Positions 32,508 to 43,222 of a DNA stretch of 64,000 nt are shown here, piece after piece. Below the pieces are notes generated by a model, which saw only the letters and a list, made by a program, of their open reading frames with translations, was not told where the DNA came from and ran no database searches. This DNA is from Ascochyta rabiei. Taxonomy: Eukaryota > Ascomycota > Dothideomycetes > Pleosporales > Didymellaceae. The position numbers were made by a program, and so were the translations under genes. The stretch is taken from the NCBI RefSeq assembly GCF_004011695.2, contig NC_082416.1:1116001-1180000 (forward strand). The letters are read 5' to 3'. The first letter of the stretch is position 1. Each line of letters starts with the position of its first letter.

Positions 32508-34952
32508 CTAGTAGGCAGCACCAGTGGCAGTGGGCCTGACGCGAGTCTCAAGAGTGCAAGGAGTGCTGGATGCCTTGCCCATACCGAAGTCGTACTTCTC
32601 GGGCTCGGTACCAGCAGAAGGGCGAGGACCAAAGCTGCCAGTAGGCCTGGCACCGCCGTGTCCAGGCCACGCTCCCCAACCGGAGGGGCGGGGGCGGCCC
32701 CAGCCGAAACCGGGACGACCACCGTTATGCCACTCGCCAGTAGGGAAGGGACGGCCGGAACCGTGCGAGGGGCTACCGTTGCCAGTGGGGTAGGGGATCT
32801 CAGTAGGCAGAGGAGTGAAGGTAGGGACCTCGGCTTCGGCACTGGTGGCTGTAGCCCCAGCTTCTTCTGAGCAAGGGGTTCCCTCAGCGTCCGAGGGGAT
32901 TTCAGGAGTGGGAGTCTCGACGGGGACGGCAGTGCTCTGGGCGCCGGTGGGAACGTTTTCACCTGGGTACTCAGGGGTCTCGGTAGGGACAATACCAGAA
33001 GAACAAGGAGTACTGGAAGACTCAGGGCCGATAGTAGGATTAGGGATGTCGGTGCTCTCGGTGAAAGCAGGCGCATCGCTAGGGCTGAAGGACTCAGAAG
33101 CCGGAAGGGTGACTGTAGCGGAAGGAGCGGGCTGATCCTTGCCGGTGCTGATGGCTGGGATCTGGGAGCTGAGCTCAGTAGGGATAGAAGCAGAGTACTC
33201 TGCTGAGTAGAAGATGGAAGGAAGCGCAGTCGCGGCAACGGTAGTGGAGGGAGGCATAATGGTGGCACCTGAGGTGACGATCTCGAAGGTGGGGAGAGAG
33301 GAGTCAGCTGGGACCTCGGGGGCGCCCGTAGAAGCAGAGGCTGCAGGAGTCTCGATCCCGATGGAAGCACCGGTGCTTTCGGCGTTCTCAGCGAAGGAAT
33401 GAGGTCTCTCGGCGGCGGCAGGAGTTTTGACAGCGGCGGAAGACTTGACAGTGGAAGCAGAGGTGGCACCAGCGGCCGACGAAGCAGGGGAAGCAGAGGC
33501 AGGGGCGAGCGGAGCGGACGAGCCTGCACCGTTGCTCATGCAAGCGAAGCTGATCTTCTTAACGCTGGCCGCGTTCTGCACTTGGCCATCGAGTGTCCAC
33601 TTCATGTCAACGTAAGGCCAGCAGATCCGGCCGTCAGCCATGGTGACCATGTCACCGGCAACGTAGACGTCAGTAGCCTTGACAGGCTCGCCAACCTTCT
33701 TACCATCGGCGACGAGTTGGAAGTAGGAACCGGTGTAGGCACCCCTGCAGCCCATGGCAATGTAATCGCAGGTGGGCTCAGCAATCTCTTCCCAGGTGAC
33801 GAGAGCGTTGGACTTGTCGAAGGTGGCAACGTGGGCGTTTGAGCAATCAGCGGACCCTGTGGTGATCCAGTTGATTTGGGAGTCACCGTCGGCAACGAGC
33901 TCAGAGGTGGCCTGCTTGCCAACGAGGGTCTTCTTGTCGCTCATGGTGGCAATGGCGACGTTTCGGTTGACGGTGCGGTTGACAGAGTGGGTGTAGCCGG
34001 CGCCCATCCAGTCGTTGGTGGTCAGGTCCTTGGCACCACGGGACACCCAAGAGAAGATGTAGGAGTCGCTGCCCTGGAATCGAGCAAGTCCACTGTAGGA
34101 GCCCGACATTCCACCCATAGCCTCGTTACCAGCACCGTTGGTGACATTCTCGTTGGAGATCTTAACACCATTGTTTTGCATGCCAGTACCACCAGTGTTA
34201 AGCCAGATAGCTCCCTGGTCCTCAGAGCAGATGGAGGGGAAAGGAACAGAGTCAGAACCCTCGAAAGCGATACCAGTGTTGTGGGAGCAACCCCAGCTGG
34301 AGCTGGCACCCTGGATCTGCTCGAGTGTTCCGTTGTCGTTGACGTATTGGATCGCATCACCGAAGTGGCCTTGGGCGGAGCCAGAGTAGGCAGTGACGAC
34401 GATGTAAGCACCATACATGCCACTGGCCTCAGAGTAGGCAAGGTCGCCGTTGATATCGGGAGAAGCGAGCATGCCCATGTCTCCACTGAGTGACGGACCA
34501 CCGAGCCATGTCTTGAAAGTCTCCTTGCCGGAGGTGTAGCGGTAGAGGACAGCGACAGGTGTGCTTTCCGGGGGTGCGTTAGAGGTACCAGAAGGCATGG
34601 CCTCATTCGTCAGGAGAGCAAAGCCATCGTTGTGGGCAACGAGACCGCCGGCCTCCTTGCCACCGGTGACAGTCACAGCATCACCAACAGCAGCAAAGGT
34701 CGATGGGTTGACCTGCTGGACATGGACACCAGTTTCACTGGCATCAAGATAGGCAAGGTATGCCGACTTGCCGTCAGGAGAGACAGCGAAAGGTGTACGG
34801 CGATGATGAGGGTATCCAGTCCAGTAAGACTCCTTGACGGGTCCGAAAGATGATGACAGAGTAAGGCTACCAACGTGCTTTTCTAGGTTGTTACTGGAAA
34901 GCTGAGCCGAGACGACGCTCGTGAGGAGGGAAAGAATGAAAGTCGAGTGCAT
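32508..34952 (-). CDS. Secreted protein with beta-rich domain and mucin-like tail
   Basis: A single-exon frame. The ATG at 34952 is preferred over one eight codons upstream, because it starts a good signal peptide (MHSTFILSLLTSVVSAQ); this gives 814 aa. Residues about 20-480 contain short beta-like blocks (FAVSPDGKSAYLAYLD, AHNDGFALLTNEAM, NAHVATFDKSNALVTWEE) typical of a WD40/beta-propeller-like fold, with paired Cys. Residues 490-740 are a Ser/Thr/Pro-rich, probably O-glycosylated stretch. The end is Gly/Arg/Pro/Trp-rich (FGWGRPRPSGWGAWPG) and then has one Cys. No GPI site is seen at the end. I do not recognise the family. Likely a cell-surface or wall-associated protein. A minus-strand TATATA lies 142 bp upstream. 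Confidence 0.75.
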   Translation of the reverse strand: MHSTFILSLLTSVVSAQLSSNNLEKHVGSLTLSSSFGPVKESYWTGYPHHRRTPFAVSPDGKSAYLAYLDASETGVHVQQVNPSTFAAVGDAVTVTGGKEAGGLVAHNDGFALLTNEAMPSGTSNAPPESTPVAVLYRYTSGKETFKTWLGGPSLSGDMGMLASPDINGDLAYSEASGMYGAYIVVTAYSGSAQGHFGDAIQYVNDNGTLEQIQGASSSWGCSHNTGIAFEGSDSVPFPSICSEDQGAIWLNTGGTGMQNNGVKISNENVTNGAGNEAMGGMSGSYSGLARFQGSDSYIFSWVSRGAKDLTTNDWMGAGYTHSVNRTVNRNVAIATMSDKKTLVGKQATSELVADGDSQINWITTGSADCSNAHVATFDKSNALVTWEEIAEPTCDYIAMGCRGAYTGSYFQLVADGKKVGEPVKATDVYVAGDMVTMADGRICWPYVDMKWTLDGQVQNAASVKKISFACMSNGAGSSAPLAPASASPASSAAGATSASTVKSSAAVKTPAAAERPHSFAENAESTGASIGIETPAASASTGAPEVPADSSLPTFEIVTSGATIMPPSTTVAATALPSIFYSAEYSASIPTELSSQIPAISTGKDQPAPSATVTLPASESFSPSDAPAFTESTDIPNPTIGPESSSTPCSSGIVPTETPEYPGENVPTGAQSTAVPVETPTPEIPSDAEGTPCSEEAGATATSAEAEVPTFTPLPTEIPYPTGNGSPSHGSGRPFPTGEWHNGGRPGFGWGRPRPSGWGAWPGHGGARPTGSFGPRPSAGTEPEKYDFGMGKASSTPCTLETRVRPTATGAAY

Positions 34953-37101
34953 GATTGCAATCGGGTCAGAATACACACAAAAGAATGACAGTAACGAACG
35001 ACCAGCGAACAGAAGTCAAAAATGAGTGACAAGAACGAATCTTCCAAAGATCGTGAAGCGGTAAAGATAACTCGAGCGTAGAGTTGCTCAGCGTATATAC
35101 AGCTGCTGCTATGAAACATCGCATTTAAGCCAGGACTGAAGCCCATGACTGGCCAACGGGAGTGACGGGTGCCAATACGGTGCCATGCTCATGCATTTAG
35201 ATGCGGGGATTTTCTGACCCACGATGCGAGCGTGATTGGCAACGCTGAATGGTGGAAGAGTCATAAAGTTGGCCTGGGGCAGTCAAGCGGAATTAGGGAT
35301 GTTTCTATACCCCTGACGTGTTTCGGACAGACACGCTAGTGTGGAAGCAGCCAAGCACAAGCGCTTCTAGACGCCAATCGACTCAACATCTTCAGGATGT
35401 GCACCGCGTGCTCATACGACAGCCAAATCTCCTTTGTGTACCGCAAATCCTCTGTACCAGCTGCACTATGCCAAGTCGTTCCGCAGTCCTGATTCTCAAA
35501 CTTTCCCTTGCTCCTTACTAGCATCGTACGAGATTCCGGCTCTGACAAGGCAACAATCTCGCAAAGAAAGGACGAACCTAGCGCCTTTAGATGAGAGTTC
35601 CAGCTGCCACGGGTATATCTGTCAGAGAGCACGACAGTGATTGCAAATCAACGTAGGGCGAAGGGAGCGCTGGGTATTCCGTCCGAGGCATTGATGGTGG
35701 AAATTGCCACAAAAGATAGACAAGGCTTACACTGGATAACAAAAGCTCTTCCTCGTCAACTTCTAGAATGCAGCAAGTGAAAGGTGCATTGCTGGGGCAT
35801 TTGAACGTATCGATATACGCAACGCAAAATACAGAGAAAGAAGGAAACGTGTGCAACGTCTGCCTGACTCAGCAACTACTTCCACCATTTGACTTATTCT
35901 GTCCGTTGCGCTTCGTCAAGTTTCAGCTTGACTGTACTATCCTTCTTCGTGTTTGCATGACCCTACAGCAACTTTCTCGCCACTTACTGAAGGCATCGAG
36001 CGCATCGGCAAGTATTGGTGCCTGAAAGAATGTATACACCTACCCAAATTGGTACCACTAAAACCAGAAATACGTCACAGACAAGCGAGAGGTTCCGACT
36101 GGCTAGTTATAGTTGGTTGATAGTAAAAGCGACAGGTTGGGTGACGGTATGCAGGGCAAACCGTGACAACCACAGAAAGCTGGCCACCTACCTGCCCGCG
36201 TTCTTAGTCTCTGTTGATGAATCAACGTTCCAGACCTGAGTGGGTATATACATTTAAGCAGCAGTTCTACGATACAAAAACGTTGGTTTGCCGATCGACA
36301 AGGCTCTCGCATAGGTAGCCAAAATCAACTCGTCCTCGGCTCTCTTAAGCCTCAAGATCTCAGACTGGATTCTCGTAGGTCCAGATATCCCAGTCGATGC
36401 ACATGAGGCCTCCGCAGACTACGCAGGTGCAGTGCGACATACGGAGCGGCAGAGGGACTTAGGCGGAAGCATCGCTCAGGCTGAGTCGTCGTTCGAATAG
36501 CAAAAACAGCGACGCATTTCCCATCCGATGTAGTTGCGGTACCTAAGGCAAGCTGTCTTGGGTGTTGCAGAAAAGCCGACTCGAAGCCGATAGTGCTTGA
36601 TGAACTAGGAGGAGATATTCAGTGACAGTCTGCAGATAACCTGCAACCTAAAAAGGCACTATAACACTTCAGCTATCTTTGTAAAAGCTGCAGAGCACTT
36701 ACAAACACGCTGAAAGCCTCTAACAGTACTATCCGAGAAGCTGCTGCTGAAGCATTGTAGTCGGCTTTCTTCGCAACGCGAGAGGCTGTGGAGCTTGGTT
36801 TATTGATCCGTGAGCCTCAGAACCTAAGATTAGCGGCTGAAACCACCATTCGCACTCGAGTATAAAACTGGTAATCTCTTTATCGTTCGTCACCTTTTCA
36901 GGTCTACGCTCTTGATAGCTCCGGGGGTTCTTGCAAGGCTAAATACTACTGTACATCTGTTGATGAGGGAGACACTAGACTTATCGGAGTTACTTGGCGT
37001 CCTCTTGTACAAACTTGACTTCCTTGGTACAACAAGTCAACATTAATAATCTATATTGGGGATTCTATGGTATCTCCGCATCGCTTAAACATTTCCAGAT
37101 A
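34953..37101. other. Long intergenic region, no gene seen
   Basis: About 2.1 kb. The left part is the promoter of the secreted protein gene. The rest has only short frames. The part 36340-36950 contains many stop codons in all frames and may be worn repeat DNA, but no terminal repeat or recognisable transposase motif was found. Confidence 0.45.
35094..35099 (-). promoter_or_regulatory. Possible TATA box of the secreted protein gene
   Basis: TATATA within GTATATAC, 142 bp before the chosen start codon at 34952. Position is plausible for a fungal promoter with a 5' leader of about 100 nt; no transcript data are available here. Confidence 0.35.
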
Positions 37102-38834
37102 TCAATTAGGCACCTTCTTGAACACATGGCTCTCCCAACCATCAATCTCATCGACAACGACTTCACGCTCGAGTGTGTACTTTCCAAGTTTGGGCAACAC
37201 AATTGCCCAGATTACCCAGTAAATACCACCAGCAGCAATGATGGCGAAGCCAACGACGCAGTGAAGGTAGTATGGCAGGGTCTCGTAAACGCTGTTGCCG
37301 TCACTAGGAGGGACGAACGGTGCAATGACCAAGTATATGTTGCTGAGGAGGAAGAAGATGGTGACAGGAAGAGTTGCTCTTATCGGAGGGTTCCAGTTGT
37401 ATTGCTCCTTGTGTAGGTAGATCCAGGCCAGGCCTGCTGCAACGAAGACGTTGACAATAGCGAGCGGGTAGGAAATAACGCTGGAGGGGATCAGTGAATG
37501 GATGTTAGACGCTAGCAAGAAGACCTACTTGAGTATGAAGTTGTACGCATCACCGGGGGGAGGCGCAAGCATGATGATAACCGAAACAAGCCAATGCTCG
37601 AAGAGACCAGCAAGAGGTGCGTTGAATGGACGGTTGCTAGCCCAAAGCTTTGAGAAAGGCAGGATACCTTCACGACCTAGCTCTTGCACAAGACGGCCTT
37701 GGGAGAAAATTACACTCAAAACGTTTCCGAAAGCAGAGAGTGCAACAAAGACGGAAAGCGCACGTTCAGCCTTGGGTCCGAGAACGTTACGGAAGAGCGA
37801 TGCAGCGACGAGACGCTTCGAGGCGATAATTTCGTCCGCGGGAACTGCGGCAAAGTAGGCAACGTTGACGAGCATGTACAAGACGGCGACAGAACCGAGA
37901 GCCAGTGGAGCAGCGAGCTTCAAGGTGCGGACAGGGTTTTTGGTCTCGCTAAGGGCATAGTTGGCGTTGCTGTATCCGATATAACTCCAGATGACGTTGT
38001 ACAGTGCGGTGACCACGCCATAAGCGCTACCAGTGGTGCCCGAAAAGGCATTGTCGAAATTGTTTGGCTTGGGTTCAATCTTGACAGCGCCTCCCAGTGC
38101 TGCCCAACCGCACACAACTATCAGCAAGATAATGAGTAGTTTAATGGCTCCCAGCACGTTTTGGAGCCTCAACCCCCACTTTAAGGCAAGCCCATGGATG
38201 AGGAAGGCTGTGGTGATGCAAGCTAGGCCAATCCCACGCTGGTTCCAACGGTTGACTTCAACGTTGGCAGCGTGGAGAATGTACTCTCCAAAGACAACGG
38301 AGTTGGATCCCGCCCATCCTAGAAGCACAACATAGCCAGTGTAGAGTCCAGTAACGAGAAATTTGGGCTTGCGGTAAACAAATTCAAGGTAGTTTTTCTG
38401 ATCGTACTTTGTCAGCTGAAGAATTAACAGATCGTTTCCAGGCGTTCTACCTCTCCGCCGTTGCGCGGAATAGTTGTGCCAAACTCGAGGTAGACGGCCA
38501 TGCCAGCAGCAGCGATCAGCATGCCAGCAACCCAGATGAACAAAGATAACCCAACACTACCACTCAGAGAGAATATGGCAGAAGGAGTCGCGAAGATACC
38601 TGTGCCGACCATTCTGTTAAACACAAGCCCTGCGGCTGATGTGACACCTATCTGACGCTTTGCCTGGCGGACCTGATAGAGGGATCCATTGTCGATGTCT
38701 GAGGGTGGCGCGTCAGGGTCAGCCTTGGACTGGCCCTCAGCAGGCGCCGCTCTCGCCTCAGCGGTAGCTCCGTACTTCGAGAAGAGCTTTAACATCGTAG
38801 ACGATGAGGAAGAAATGAGTGGAGTTGTCTCCAT
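37102..38834 (-). CDS. Amino acid permease, methionine-permease (Mup1) type
   Basis: Predicted plasma membrane amino acid importer of the APC superfamily, 543 aa. Exons: 38834-38451, 38397-37529, 37480-37102. A hydrophilic N-terminus (METTPLISSSSS, then about 70 residues) leads to the first helix, with the characteristic unwound motif VFNRMVGTGIFATPS. About 12 hydrophobic segments follow. Helix 6 region shows YNVIWSYIGYSNANYALSETKNPVRTL, matching the FSYxGWxxxNYVxxEIKNPxRTL pattern of LAT/Mup1-like permeases. The C-terminal tail is short. Splices were chosen to join GGE to KNYLEFVYRKPK and NFIL to NVISYPLAIVN. Close relatives import methionine and related amino acids; substrate here is inferred. 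A longer frame starts at 38933, but its extra N-terminus is not supported. Confidence 0.9.
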
Positions 38835-40295
38835 CGTGTGGAGCGCAAGAAGAGCCTTATAAGATACCGAAATTGTCGGGATTCTTCGCACATGCCATCC
38901 AGAACGCCTAGATGGTATTGCCCAAGATGTCAAGGTCAGCCACAGCTACGGTTGAGGAAGATGTTACGAAACATTTTTGATGCGCAGACCTCTTGGACGT
39001 CGAATTCGTGCATGGCGGCAATGTCGTGCTCGAAAAACCTGCGGCAGCCATACCGAAAACGGCAAATGCGCTCCACTAGCGTCAAAATCGCGATTGGAGT
39101 CTTGAATTACGAACAACTCGGCTACACCACAAACACACCCATCTCCAGCTTGGCGATGCTCAAACAGGTAGTCCAGAAAGACTTGCGCATTTCATCGGCT
39201 TTGTAAGAGCTTCCTTTAAGAAGCTTGGAGCATCAGCAGCCTCCACGGGCAGTGATCAATTACTACGCTTTTAACCCACTGCGCAGCACATTGGCATGTC
39301 AATCACAAGTTCAGTTTCTATGTAGAGGATGCGGGTGAGCTGAATTCCAAGGTGGTTGACAGATGTGCGGGACAGATTTTTGCTTTATTCTTATTCTCAA
39401 ATATCTGTAAACAAGTCATTGGCTGCCTGTGAATCTCGATGACTGGTCAAGAGCCCACCTCTCAGGTCACCAAAGAAGACGTGCTTACACAGTAGGGTCG
39501 GCAAATTCGGGAGGTTTTCAGCGCACAAGCGCCCTCCCCTTCTCTTGCTCATTCAAAACGGATATAAAGACCACACGTTATATCAGTAGCAATAGCTAAT
39601 CAACTGAGAGCTGCTGACTACCTCCTAGTTCTGGTGGTTAGCTGCTGCACTCGAGCTTTTTTCTTGCAGAAAGGGGAGCTCACATTCATCAAGTTATATC
39701 ACCCCATGTGGTTGCCTGTAGTTGTCTCATGACATTCGAGTGGCATGTTGTGGTTCTGGACTGTCAGCCAATATGACAGTGGCTTGCCGTTTAGGAAAAT
39801 CTGGCCGGAAACCTATCAGGGTCTTCGTTCCTAGGCGTTGATCTGACTCTTAGCAGTCACAGATCCTCACCTCTTTCCTTTTCAATCGACTTCCCGAATA
39901 CCGGTCGACTGCGATCAACGAAAACCCGGTGGCACCATCGTCGCGGTCGCGCCATTTCTGGATGCGCCGAAGACAACTTGAACGCAAGGTCATCTGCAGT
40001 AAATGTCTGGATCCTCGCCAAAGGAGCTTCCGGTTCTGGCGCAAGGTATAATATTGCCAAGGTGGCATTGGCGGCTCAAGGTATTCGTCGTTCCCACTTC
40101 ATGCGAGAAGGGTCGATCAGAATCAGTTTCGGACGTCACTTCGTAAGTCAAATTTATGTGGTTCCACAACCCTAAGATATTCTGCTTTTCGCACATTTGG
40201 ATCAGAACGTGCTACACGCCAGATCCCCATGCCAACAAATCAGCCATGAGCGTCCAGATACGTCCAGGCATCAACATCGGAGTAGACACTGACGA
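38835..40295. other. Intergenic region, no gene seen
   Basis: About 1.46 kb between the start of the permease gene and the end of the F-box gene. Only short frames with no recognisable protein features. It contains the permease promoter on its left side. Confidence 0.5.
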
Positions 40296-41639
40296 CTACG
40301 CCCACTCCTCCTTGAAGATCCAAAAATACCCTCCGAACGAATTGTTTCCCCATGCCCCAACAATTCCAAACGGTGTGACTCGTCCTGTCCATGTCCACGA
40401 AACTCCAAGCCCAAGGTATTGTTTGGCGATACTGACGAGCCCATCCTTGCGCACTCGACCCGAAAGTAGGAAATCTCCATGGGCATCATATCCCTTGGTG
40501 TCCCGGTCAATGACAGCGCTGATTCTCAGCCTTGTTCGTGCCTCTTCGGTCGGCTCGTGTACTAGCATGTGTATGTTTTGCATCGGGGTATCTATGTAAA
40601 ACATGCGGTCTATTCTTCGATGGTCGGAGTAATAGCCCATCCAACGCCCAGATAGAAACCCGGGTGTTGTCATATATTTACAATGGCATGTAGTGAACAG
40701 CTCTGCTGATTGACGGTATATTCTCGGTATGTCCATGAAATCCGAGAATGGAATCTTGGCTGGAACAGGAAGAAATCGTTGATCTCGACTCTGATGTGTG
40801 AATGCAATGGCTACCAGCAGAAGGAGAAGCGCAGAAGAGGCCTGCGTCAGAGTGAAATCTCTGATGAATGTTCCATAACCCGGCATGCGTTCGCTCAATC
40901 GCTGGATCACAATTGCTACTGACGATTGCGTGCCTATCAAGGACTGAGCATAGATCCGTTTAGGGTCAAAGTGTCCGATGAACAGGGCGAGAATATCGCT
41001 GGATGTATTGGTAGATCCCAACCGCTGGAGCGTAGTGTAATTGAGTATAAAACTGAAGTTGATGAAGTGAAGCGCTTGAAGTTTCGTAGAAGCTAGTCTG
41101 TCGCGCGCTTGATCTGCTGTTCGTGACAACCAGCGATTCATTAACAAGGATGACGTTGAACTTGTGTTCGATTGGCCAAGCTGCCCGTGAGGCAGTAAAA
41201 ACACGTCGGGCTCCAAACACCAGGCTGCAGGATGATGCATAGCCAAGAGATGTGGGAGCCATTCTGCAATTCCAGACGTTGTGGCGGTTAGCCATGCCAC
41301 CGGTTCCAATGTCGATAGTCGGATCATTTGTTCGACGGCATGAGCTACTCGAACCTTGTCTTCCAGAGATGACTCCTCTAACAGGGCCTCTCCCTCCGGC
41401 CAGCCAAGCTGCTTCAGTGTCAAGTCAACACGACCTGGCTGTCTGTAAAGATCGAGCAAGTGATCGACCGCACGAGGTGCATTGTATAGGGCATTCTGAG
41501 CGATATCTTTGATCACGAGTTGATCATAGCAGGCAGTATGTATTTGACGATTAACGCGGATCAACTGGAGCAGGCTGGAGCATGGTAGAAAGCGTGCGAT
41601 GTGCTGAAGAAGTTCGTTAGGAAGTGCGAGAAATGCCAT
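40296..41639 (-). CDS. F-box protein
   Basis: A single-exon frame of 447 aa. Residues 2-42 (FLALPNELLQHIARFLPCSS, then LLQLIRVNRQIHTACYDQL) form an F-box that would bind Skp1 in an SCF ubiquitin ligase. The remaining about 400 residues are helix-rich without leucine-rich repeats or WD repeats that I can recognise. The C-terminal part has aromatic and Gly-containing strands (GLGVSWTWTGRVTPFGIVG, GGYFWIFKEEW), resembling the ending of many uncharacterised fungal F-box proteins. The substrate cannot be predicted. The first ATG gives the F-box directly at the N-terminus, which supports the start. Confidence 0.82.
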   Translation of the reverse strand: MAFLALPNELLQHIARFLPCSSLLQLIRVNRQIHTACYDQLVIKDIAQNALYNAPRAVDHLLDLYRQPGRVDLTLKQLGWPEGEALLEESSLEDKVRVAHAVEQMIRLSTLEPVAWLTATTSGIAEWLPHLLAMHHPAAWCLEPDVFLLPHGQLGQSNTSSTSSLLMNRWLSRTADQARDRLASTKLQALHFINFSFILNYTTLQRLGSTNTSSDILALFIGHFDPKRIYAQSLIGTQSSVAIVIQRLSERMPGYGTFIRDFTLTQASSALLLLLVAIAFTHQSRDQRFLPVPAKIPFSDFMDIPRIYRQSAELFTTCHCKYMTTPGFLSGRWMGYYSDHRRIDRMFYIDTPMQNIHMLVHEPTEEARTRLRISAVIDRDTKGYDAHGDFLLSGRVRKDGLVSIAKQYLGLGVSWTWTGRVTPFGIVGAWGNNSFGGYFWIFKEEWA

Positions 41640-42345
41640 AATGATGCCTGAAAACGATCGAAGTTGTGAGACACACGGCAGTGTCTAGCAACGAGTTGAA
41701 CGTGGACTGGTACCTAGGATGACGCTGCACTCGCCACGTTGGCAACTTAGCGTTCGCTTACAATAGACCCCACAAGTGTGGGTTAATGCGGTAACCGTGC
41801 AAATTCATGGTCGACTTGCAACTTTCAAGGTTTTAGAGCTTGTTTCAACTCAAGAATTGCGCTGATGAAGTCTTGTTGATATTAAAGTAATGTACGAAGA
41901 TAGTTATGGTCGGGAATCGGTTGCCTTTGATAGTCGGCGCTTGATGTTCGCTGATCTTCCCCACCGCATCCCCACTGCCTCAAATCGCAACAATGAACGC
42001 AAAAAGAACTAAACGATAGAGAGTGTTTTAGCCATCTCCGTCCGGCCTTAGAGACGGGAACCAAGCTGCCTTTTTCACGGTTCTGATACAGGCATGAATT
42101 CAGTCACAATGGACAACCTCATCAACCAAAATACCAAACGAATCAGAGCCAAAGCAGCAGCAGAAAATCATTTACTCAAGGGGCAAGGAACTCGGGCGGG
42201 TTATGCTAATGTTGAAAAACAACGGGCGACTTTCTGGTGTTCTAATAAAATTATGGTCGCCCCCCTCTACCCGATCCACCCCAGTCCTGGGGACCACTCC
42301 CAGGTTTCCCACCACCCCAAAGATACGCCCATGATCGCAAAAATA
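41640..42345. other. Intergenic region with Pol III terminator of the tRNA gene
   Basis: About 700 bp. The only feature seen is a run of five A on the plus strand at 42339-42343 (TTTTT for the minus-strand tRNA), a simple RNA polymerase III stop. A short plus-strand frame from 42094 runs through the tRNA and is not a gene. Confidence 0.55.
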
Positions 42346-42452
42346 TGGACTCGCGGGGAATCGAACCCCGGACCACTCCCAGTCAGGATTTCGAAAGCTT
42401 CGATGAAGCTGCGAGATGCTAAGGGAGTATTATACCACTAAACCACGAGCCC
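42346..42452 (-). tRNA. tRNA-Ala (AGC) with intron
   Basis: Minus strand. Acceptor stem GGGCTCG pairs with CGAGTCC, with discriminator A; the third pair is G-U, the G3:U70 identity mark of tRNA-Ala. The T arm reads CCGGG-GTTCGAT-CCCCG in outline, and the D arm contains TTTAGTGGTATAA. The anticodon stem CTCCC/GGGAG encloses TTAGCA, a 35 nt intron after position 37, and T, giving anticodon AGC. Mature length without the intron is 72 nt (CCA is added later). A T5 run 3' of the gene at 42339-42343 fits Pol III termination. Confidence 0.88.
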
Positions 42453-43222
42453 GTGGATGAGTTGTTACTCCTATGATAGGAAAAACTTTAATTGAAAAAT
42501 TATTTACTAATTCTAAAAATGTAAGATCTAGGCTCTCTTCTCAGCTTTCACGAAATCAAATCGGAGCGTTGGGATAGATGAAAGAAACCGTCTAACCTGT
42601 GCGTGTTCGGCCCGCCACCAAAACGACCCACTACTGCGAATTCACTTCGGTGGCACTGTCTACTGTCAGACCCTTCTGCAATCACTTACAACACCAAGCG
42701 ATCCTCTTATAATGGGATAAATCTGTTCCCGAACCGTAGGATTCCAAATTCACCCAGATTCGATTTTTCCCAAACTCTAGGGGGGGGTCCCCGCGTGTCT
42801 ATCTTTGGCGTACTTTGTAGAATCCGACTTTCTAACTTCAAGCATTGCATTGCATCTTGAAACCTAGATCTTGAAACCGATAGCTGTTCCGGCATCGGAT
42901 CAGTGAGCCCGTATTGAACACAGCATTTAAGAACCGGACAGGTTTAGTACTTCTGCAGAGACAAAGTCGTAACTTTAAAAAGCGCTCCTAACAACCTTAA
43001 TTCGAAAACGTTTTTGTAGCCTGTTGTCAAAATGAAGCGGCTCCGCCTCCTTTTCTTTGTTGTTTCACATCATCAGCTTAACTTGCTCAAAGCCGAACAT
43101 ACAATCTCGGTACACCGTTGTTGCTCCCATCCAGCTTAGTTGTGGCGTGGTGCTTACGGCGAGGCCTTGTACATCTACCCCGCCGCGGTCGGCATGGAGG
43201 TGAGCAGCCGCCAATCGAAGCA
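42453..43222. other. Intergenic region, no gene seen
   Basis: About 770 bp between the tRNA 5' end and the DJ-1/PfpI gene. The left part (42470-42900) is unlike its surroundings, with A/T runs and a G-run at 42781-42787. No coding or RNA gene is supported. The last about 150 bp are the promoter/leader of the next gene. Confidence 0.45.

Noticed and set aside
32501..33529. 342-codon Leu/Pro/Ser-rich frame overlapping the secreted protein gene on the same strand
   Set aside because: Composition shadow of the Ser/Thr/Pro-rich region in another frame.
42470..42900. Odd-looking stretch considered as organelle-derived DNA
   Set aside because: No gene or rRNA segment could be recognised, so there is no positive support; only a database search could decide.
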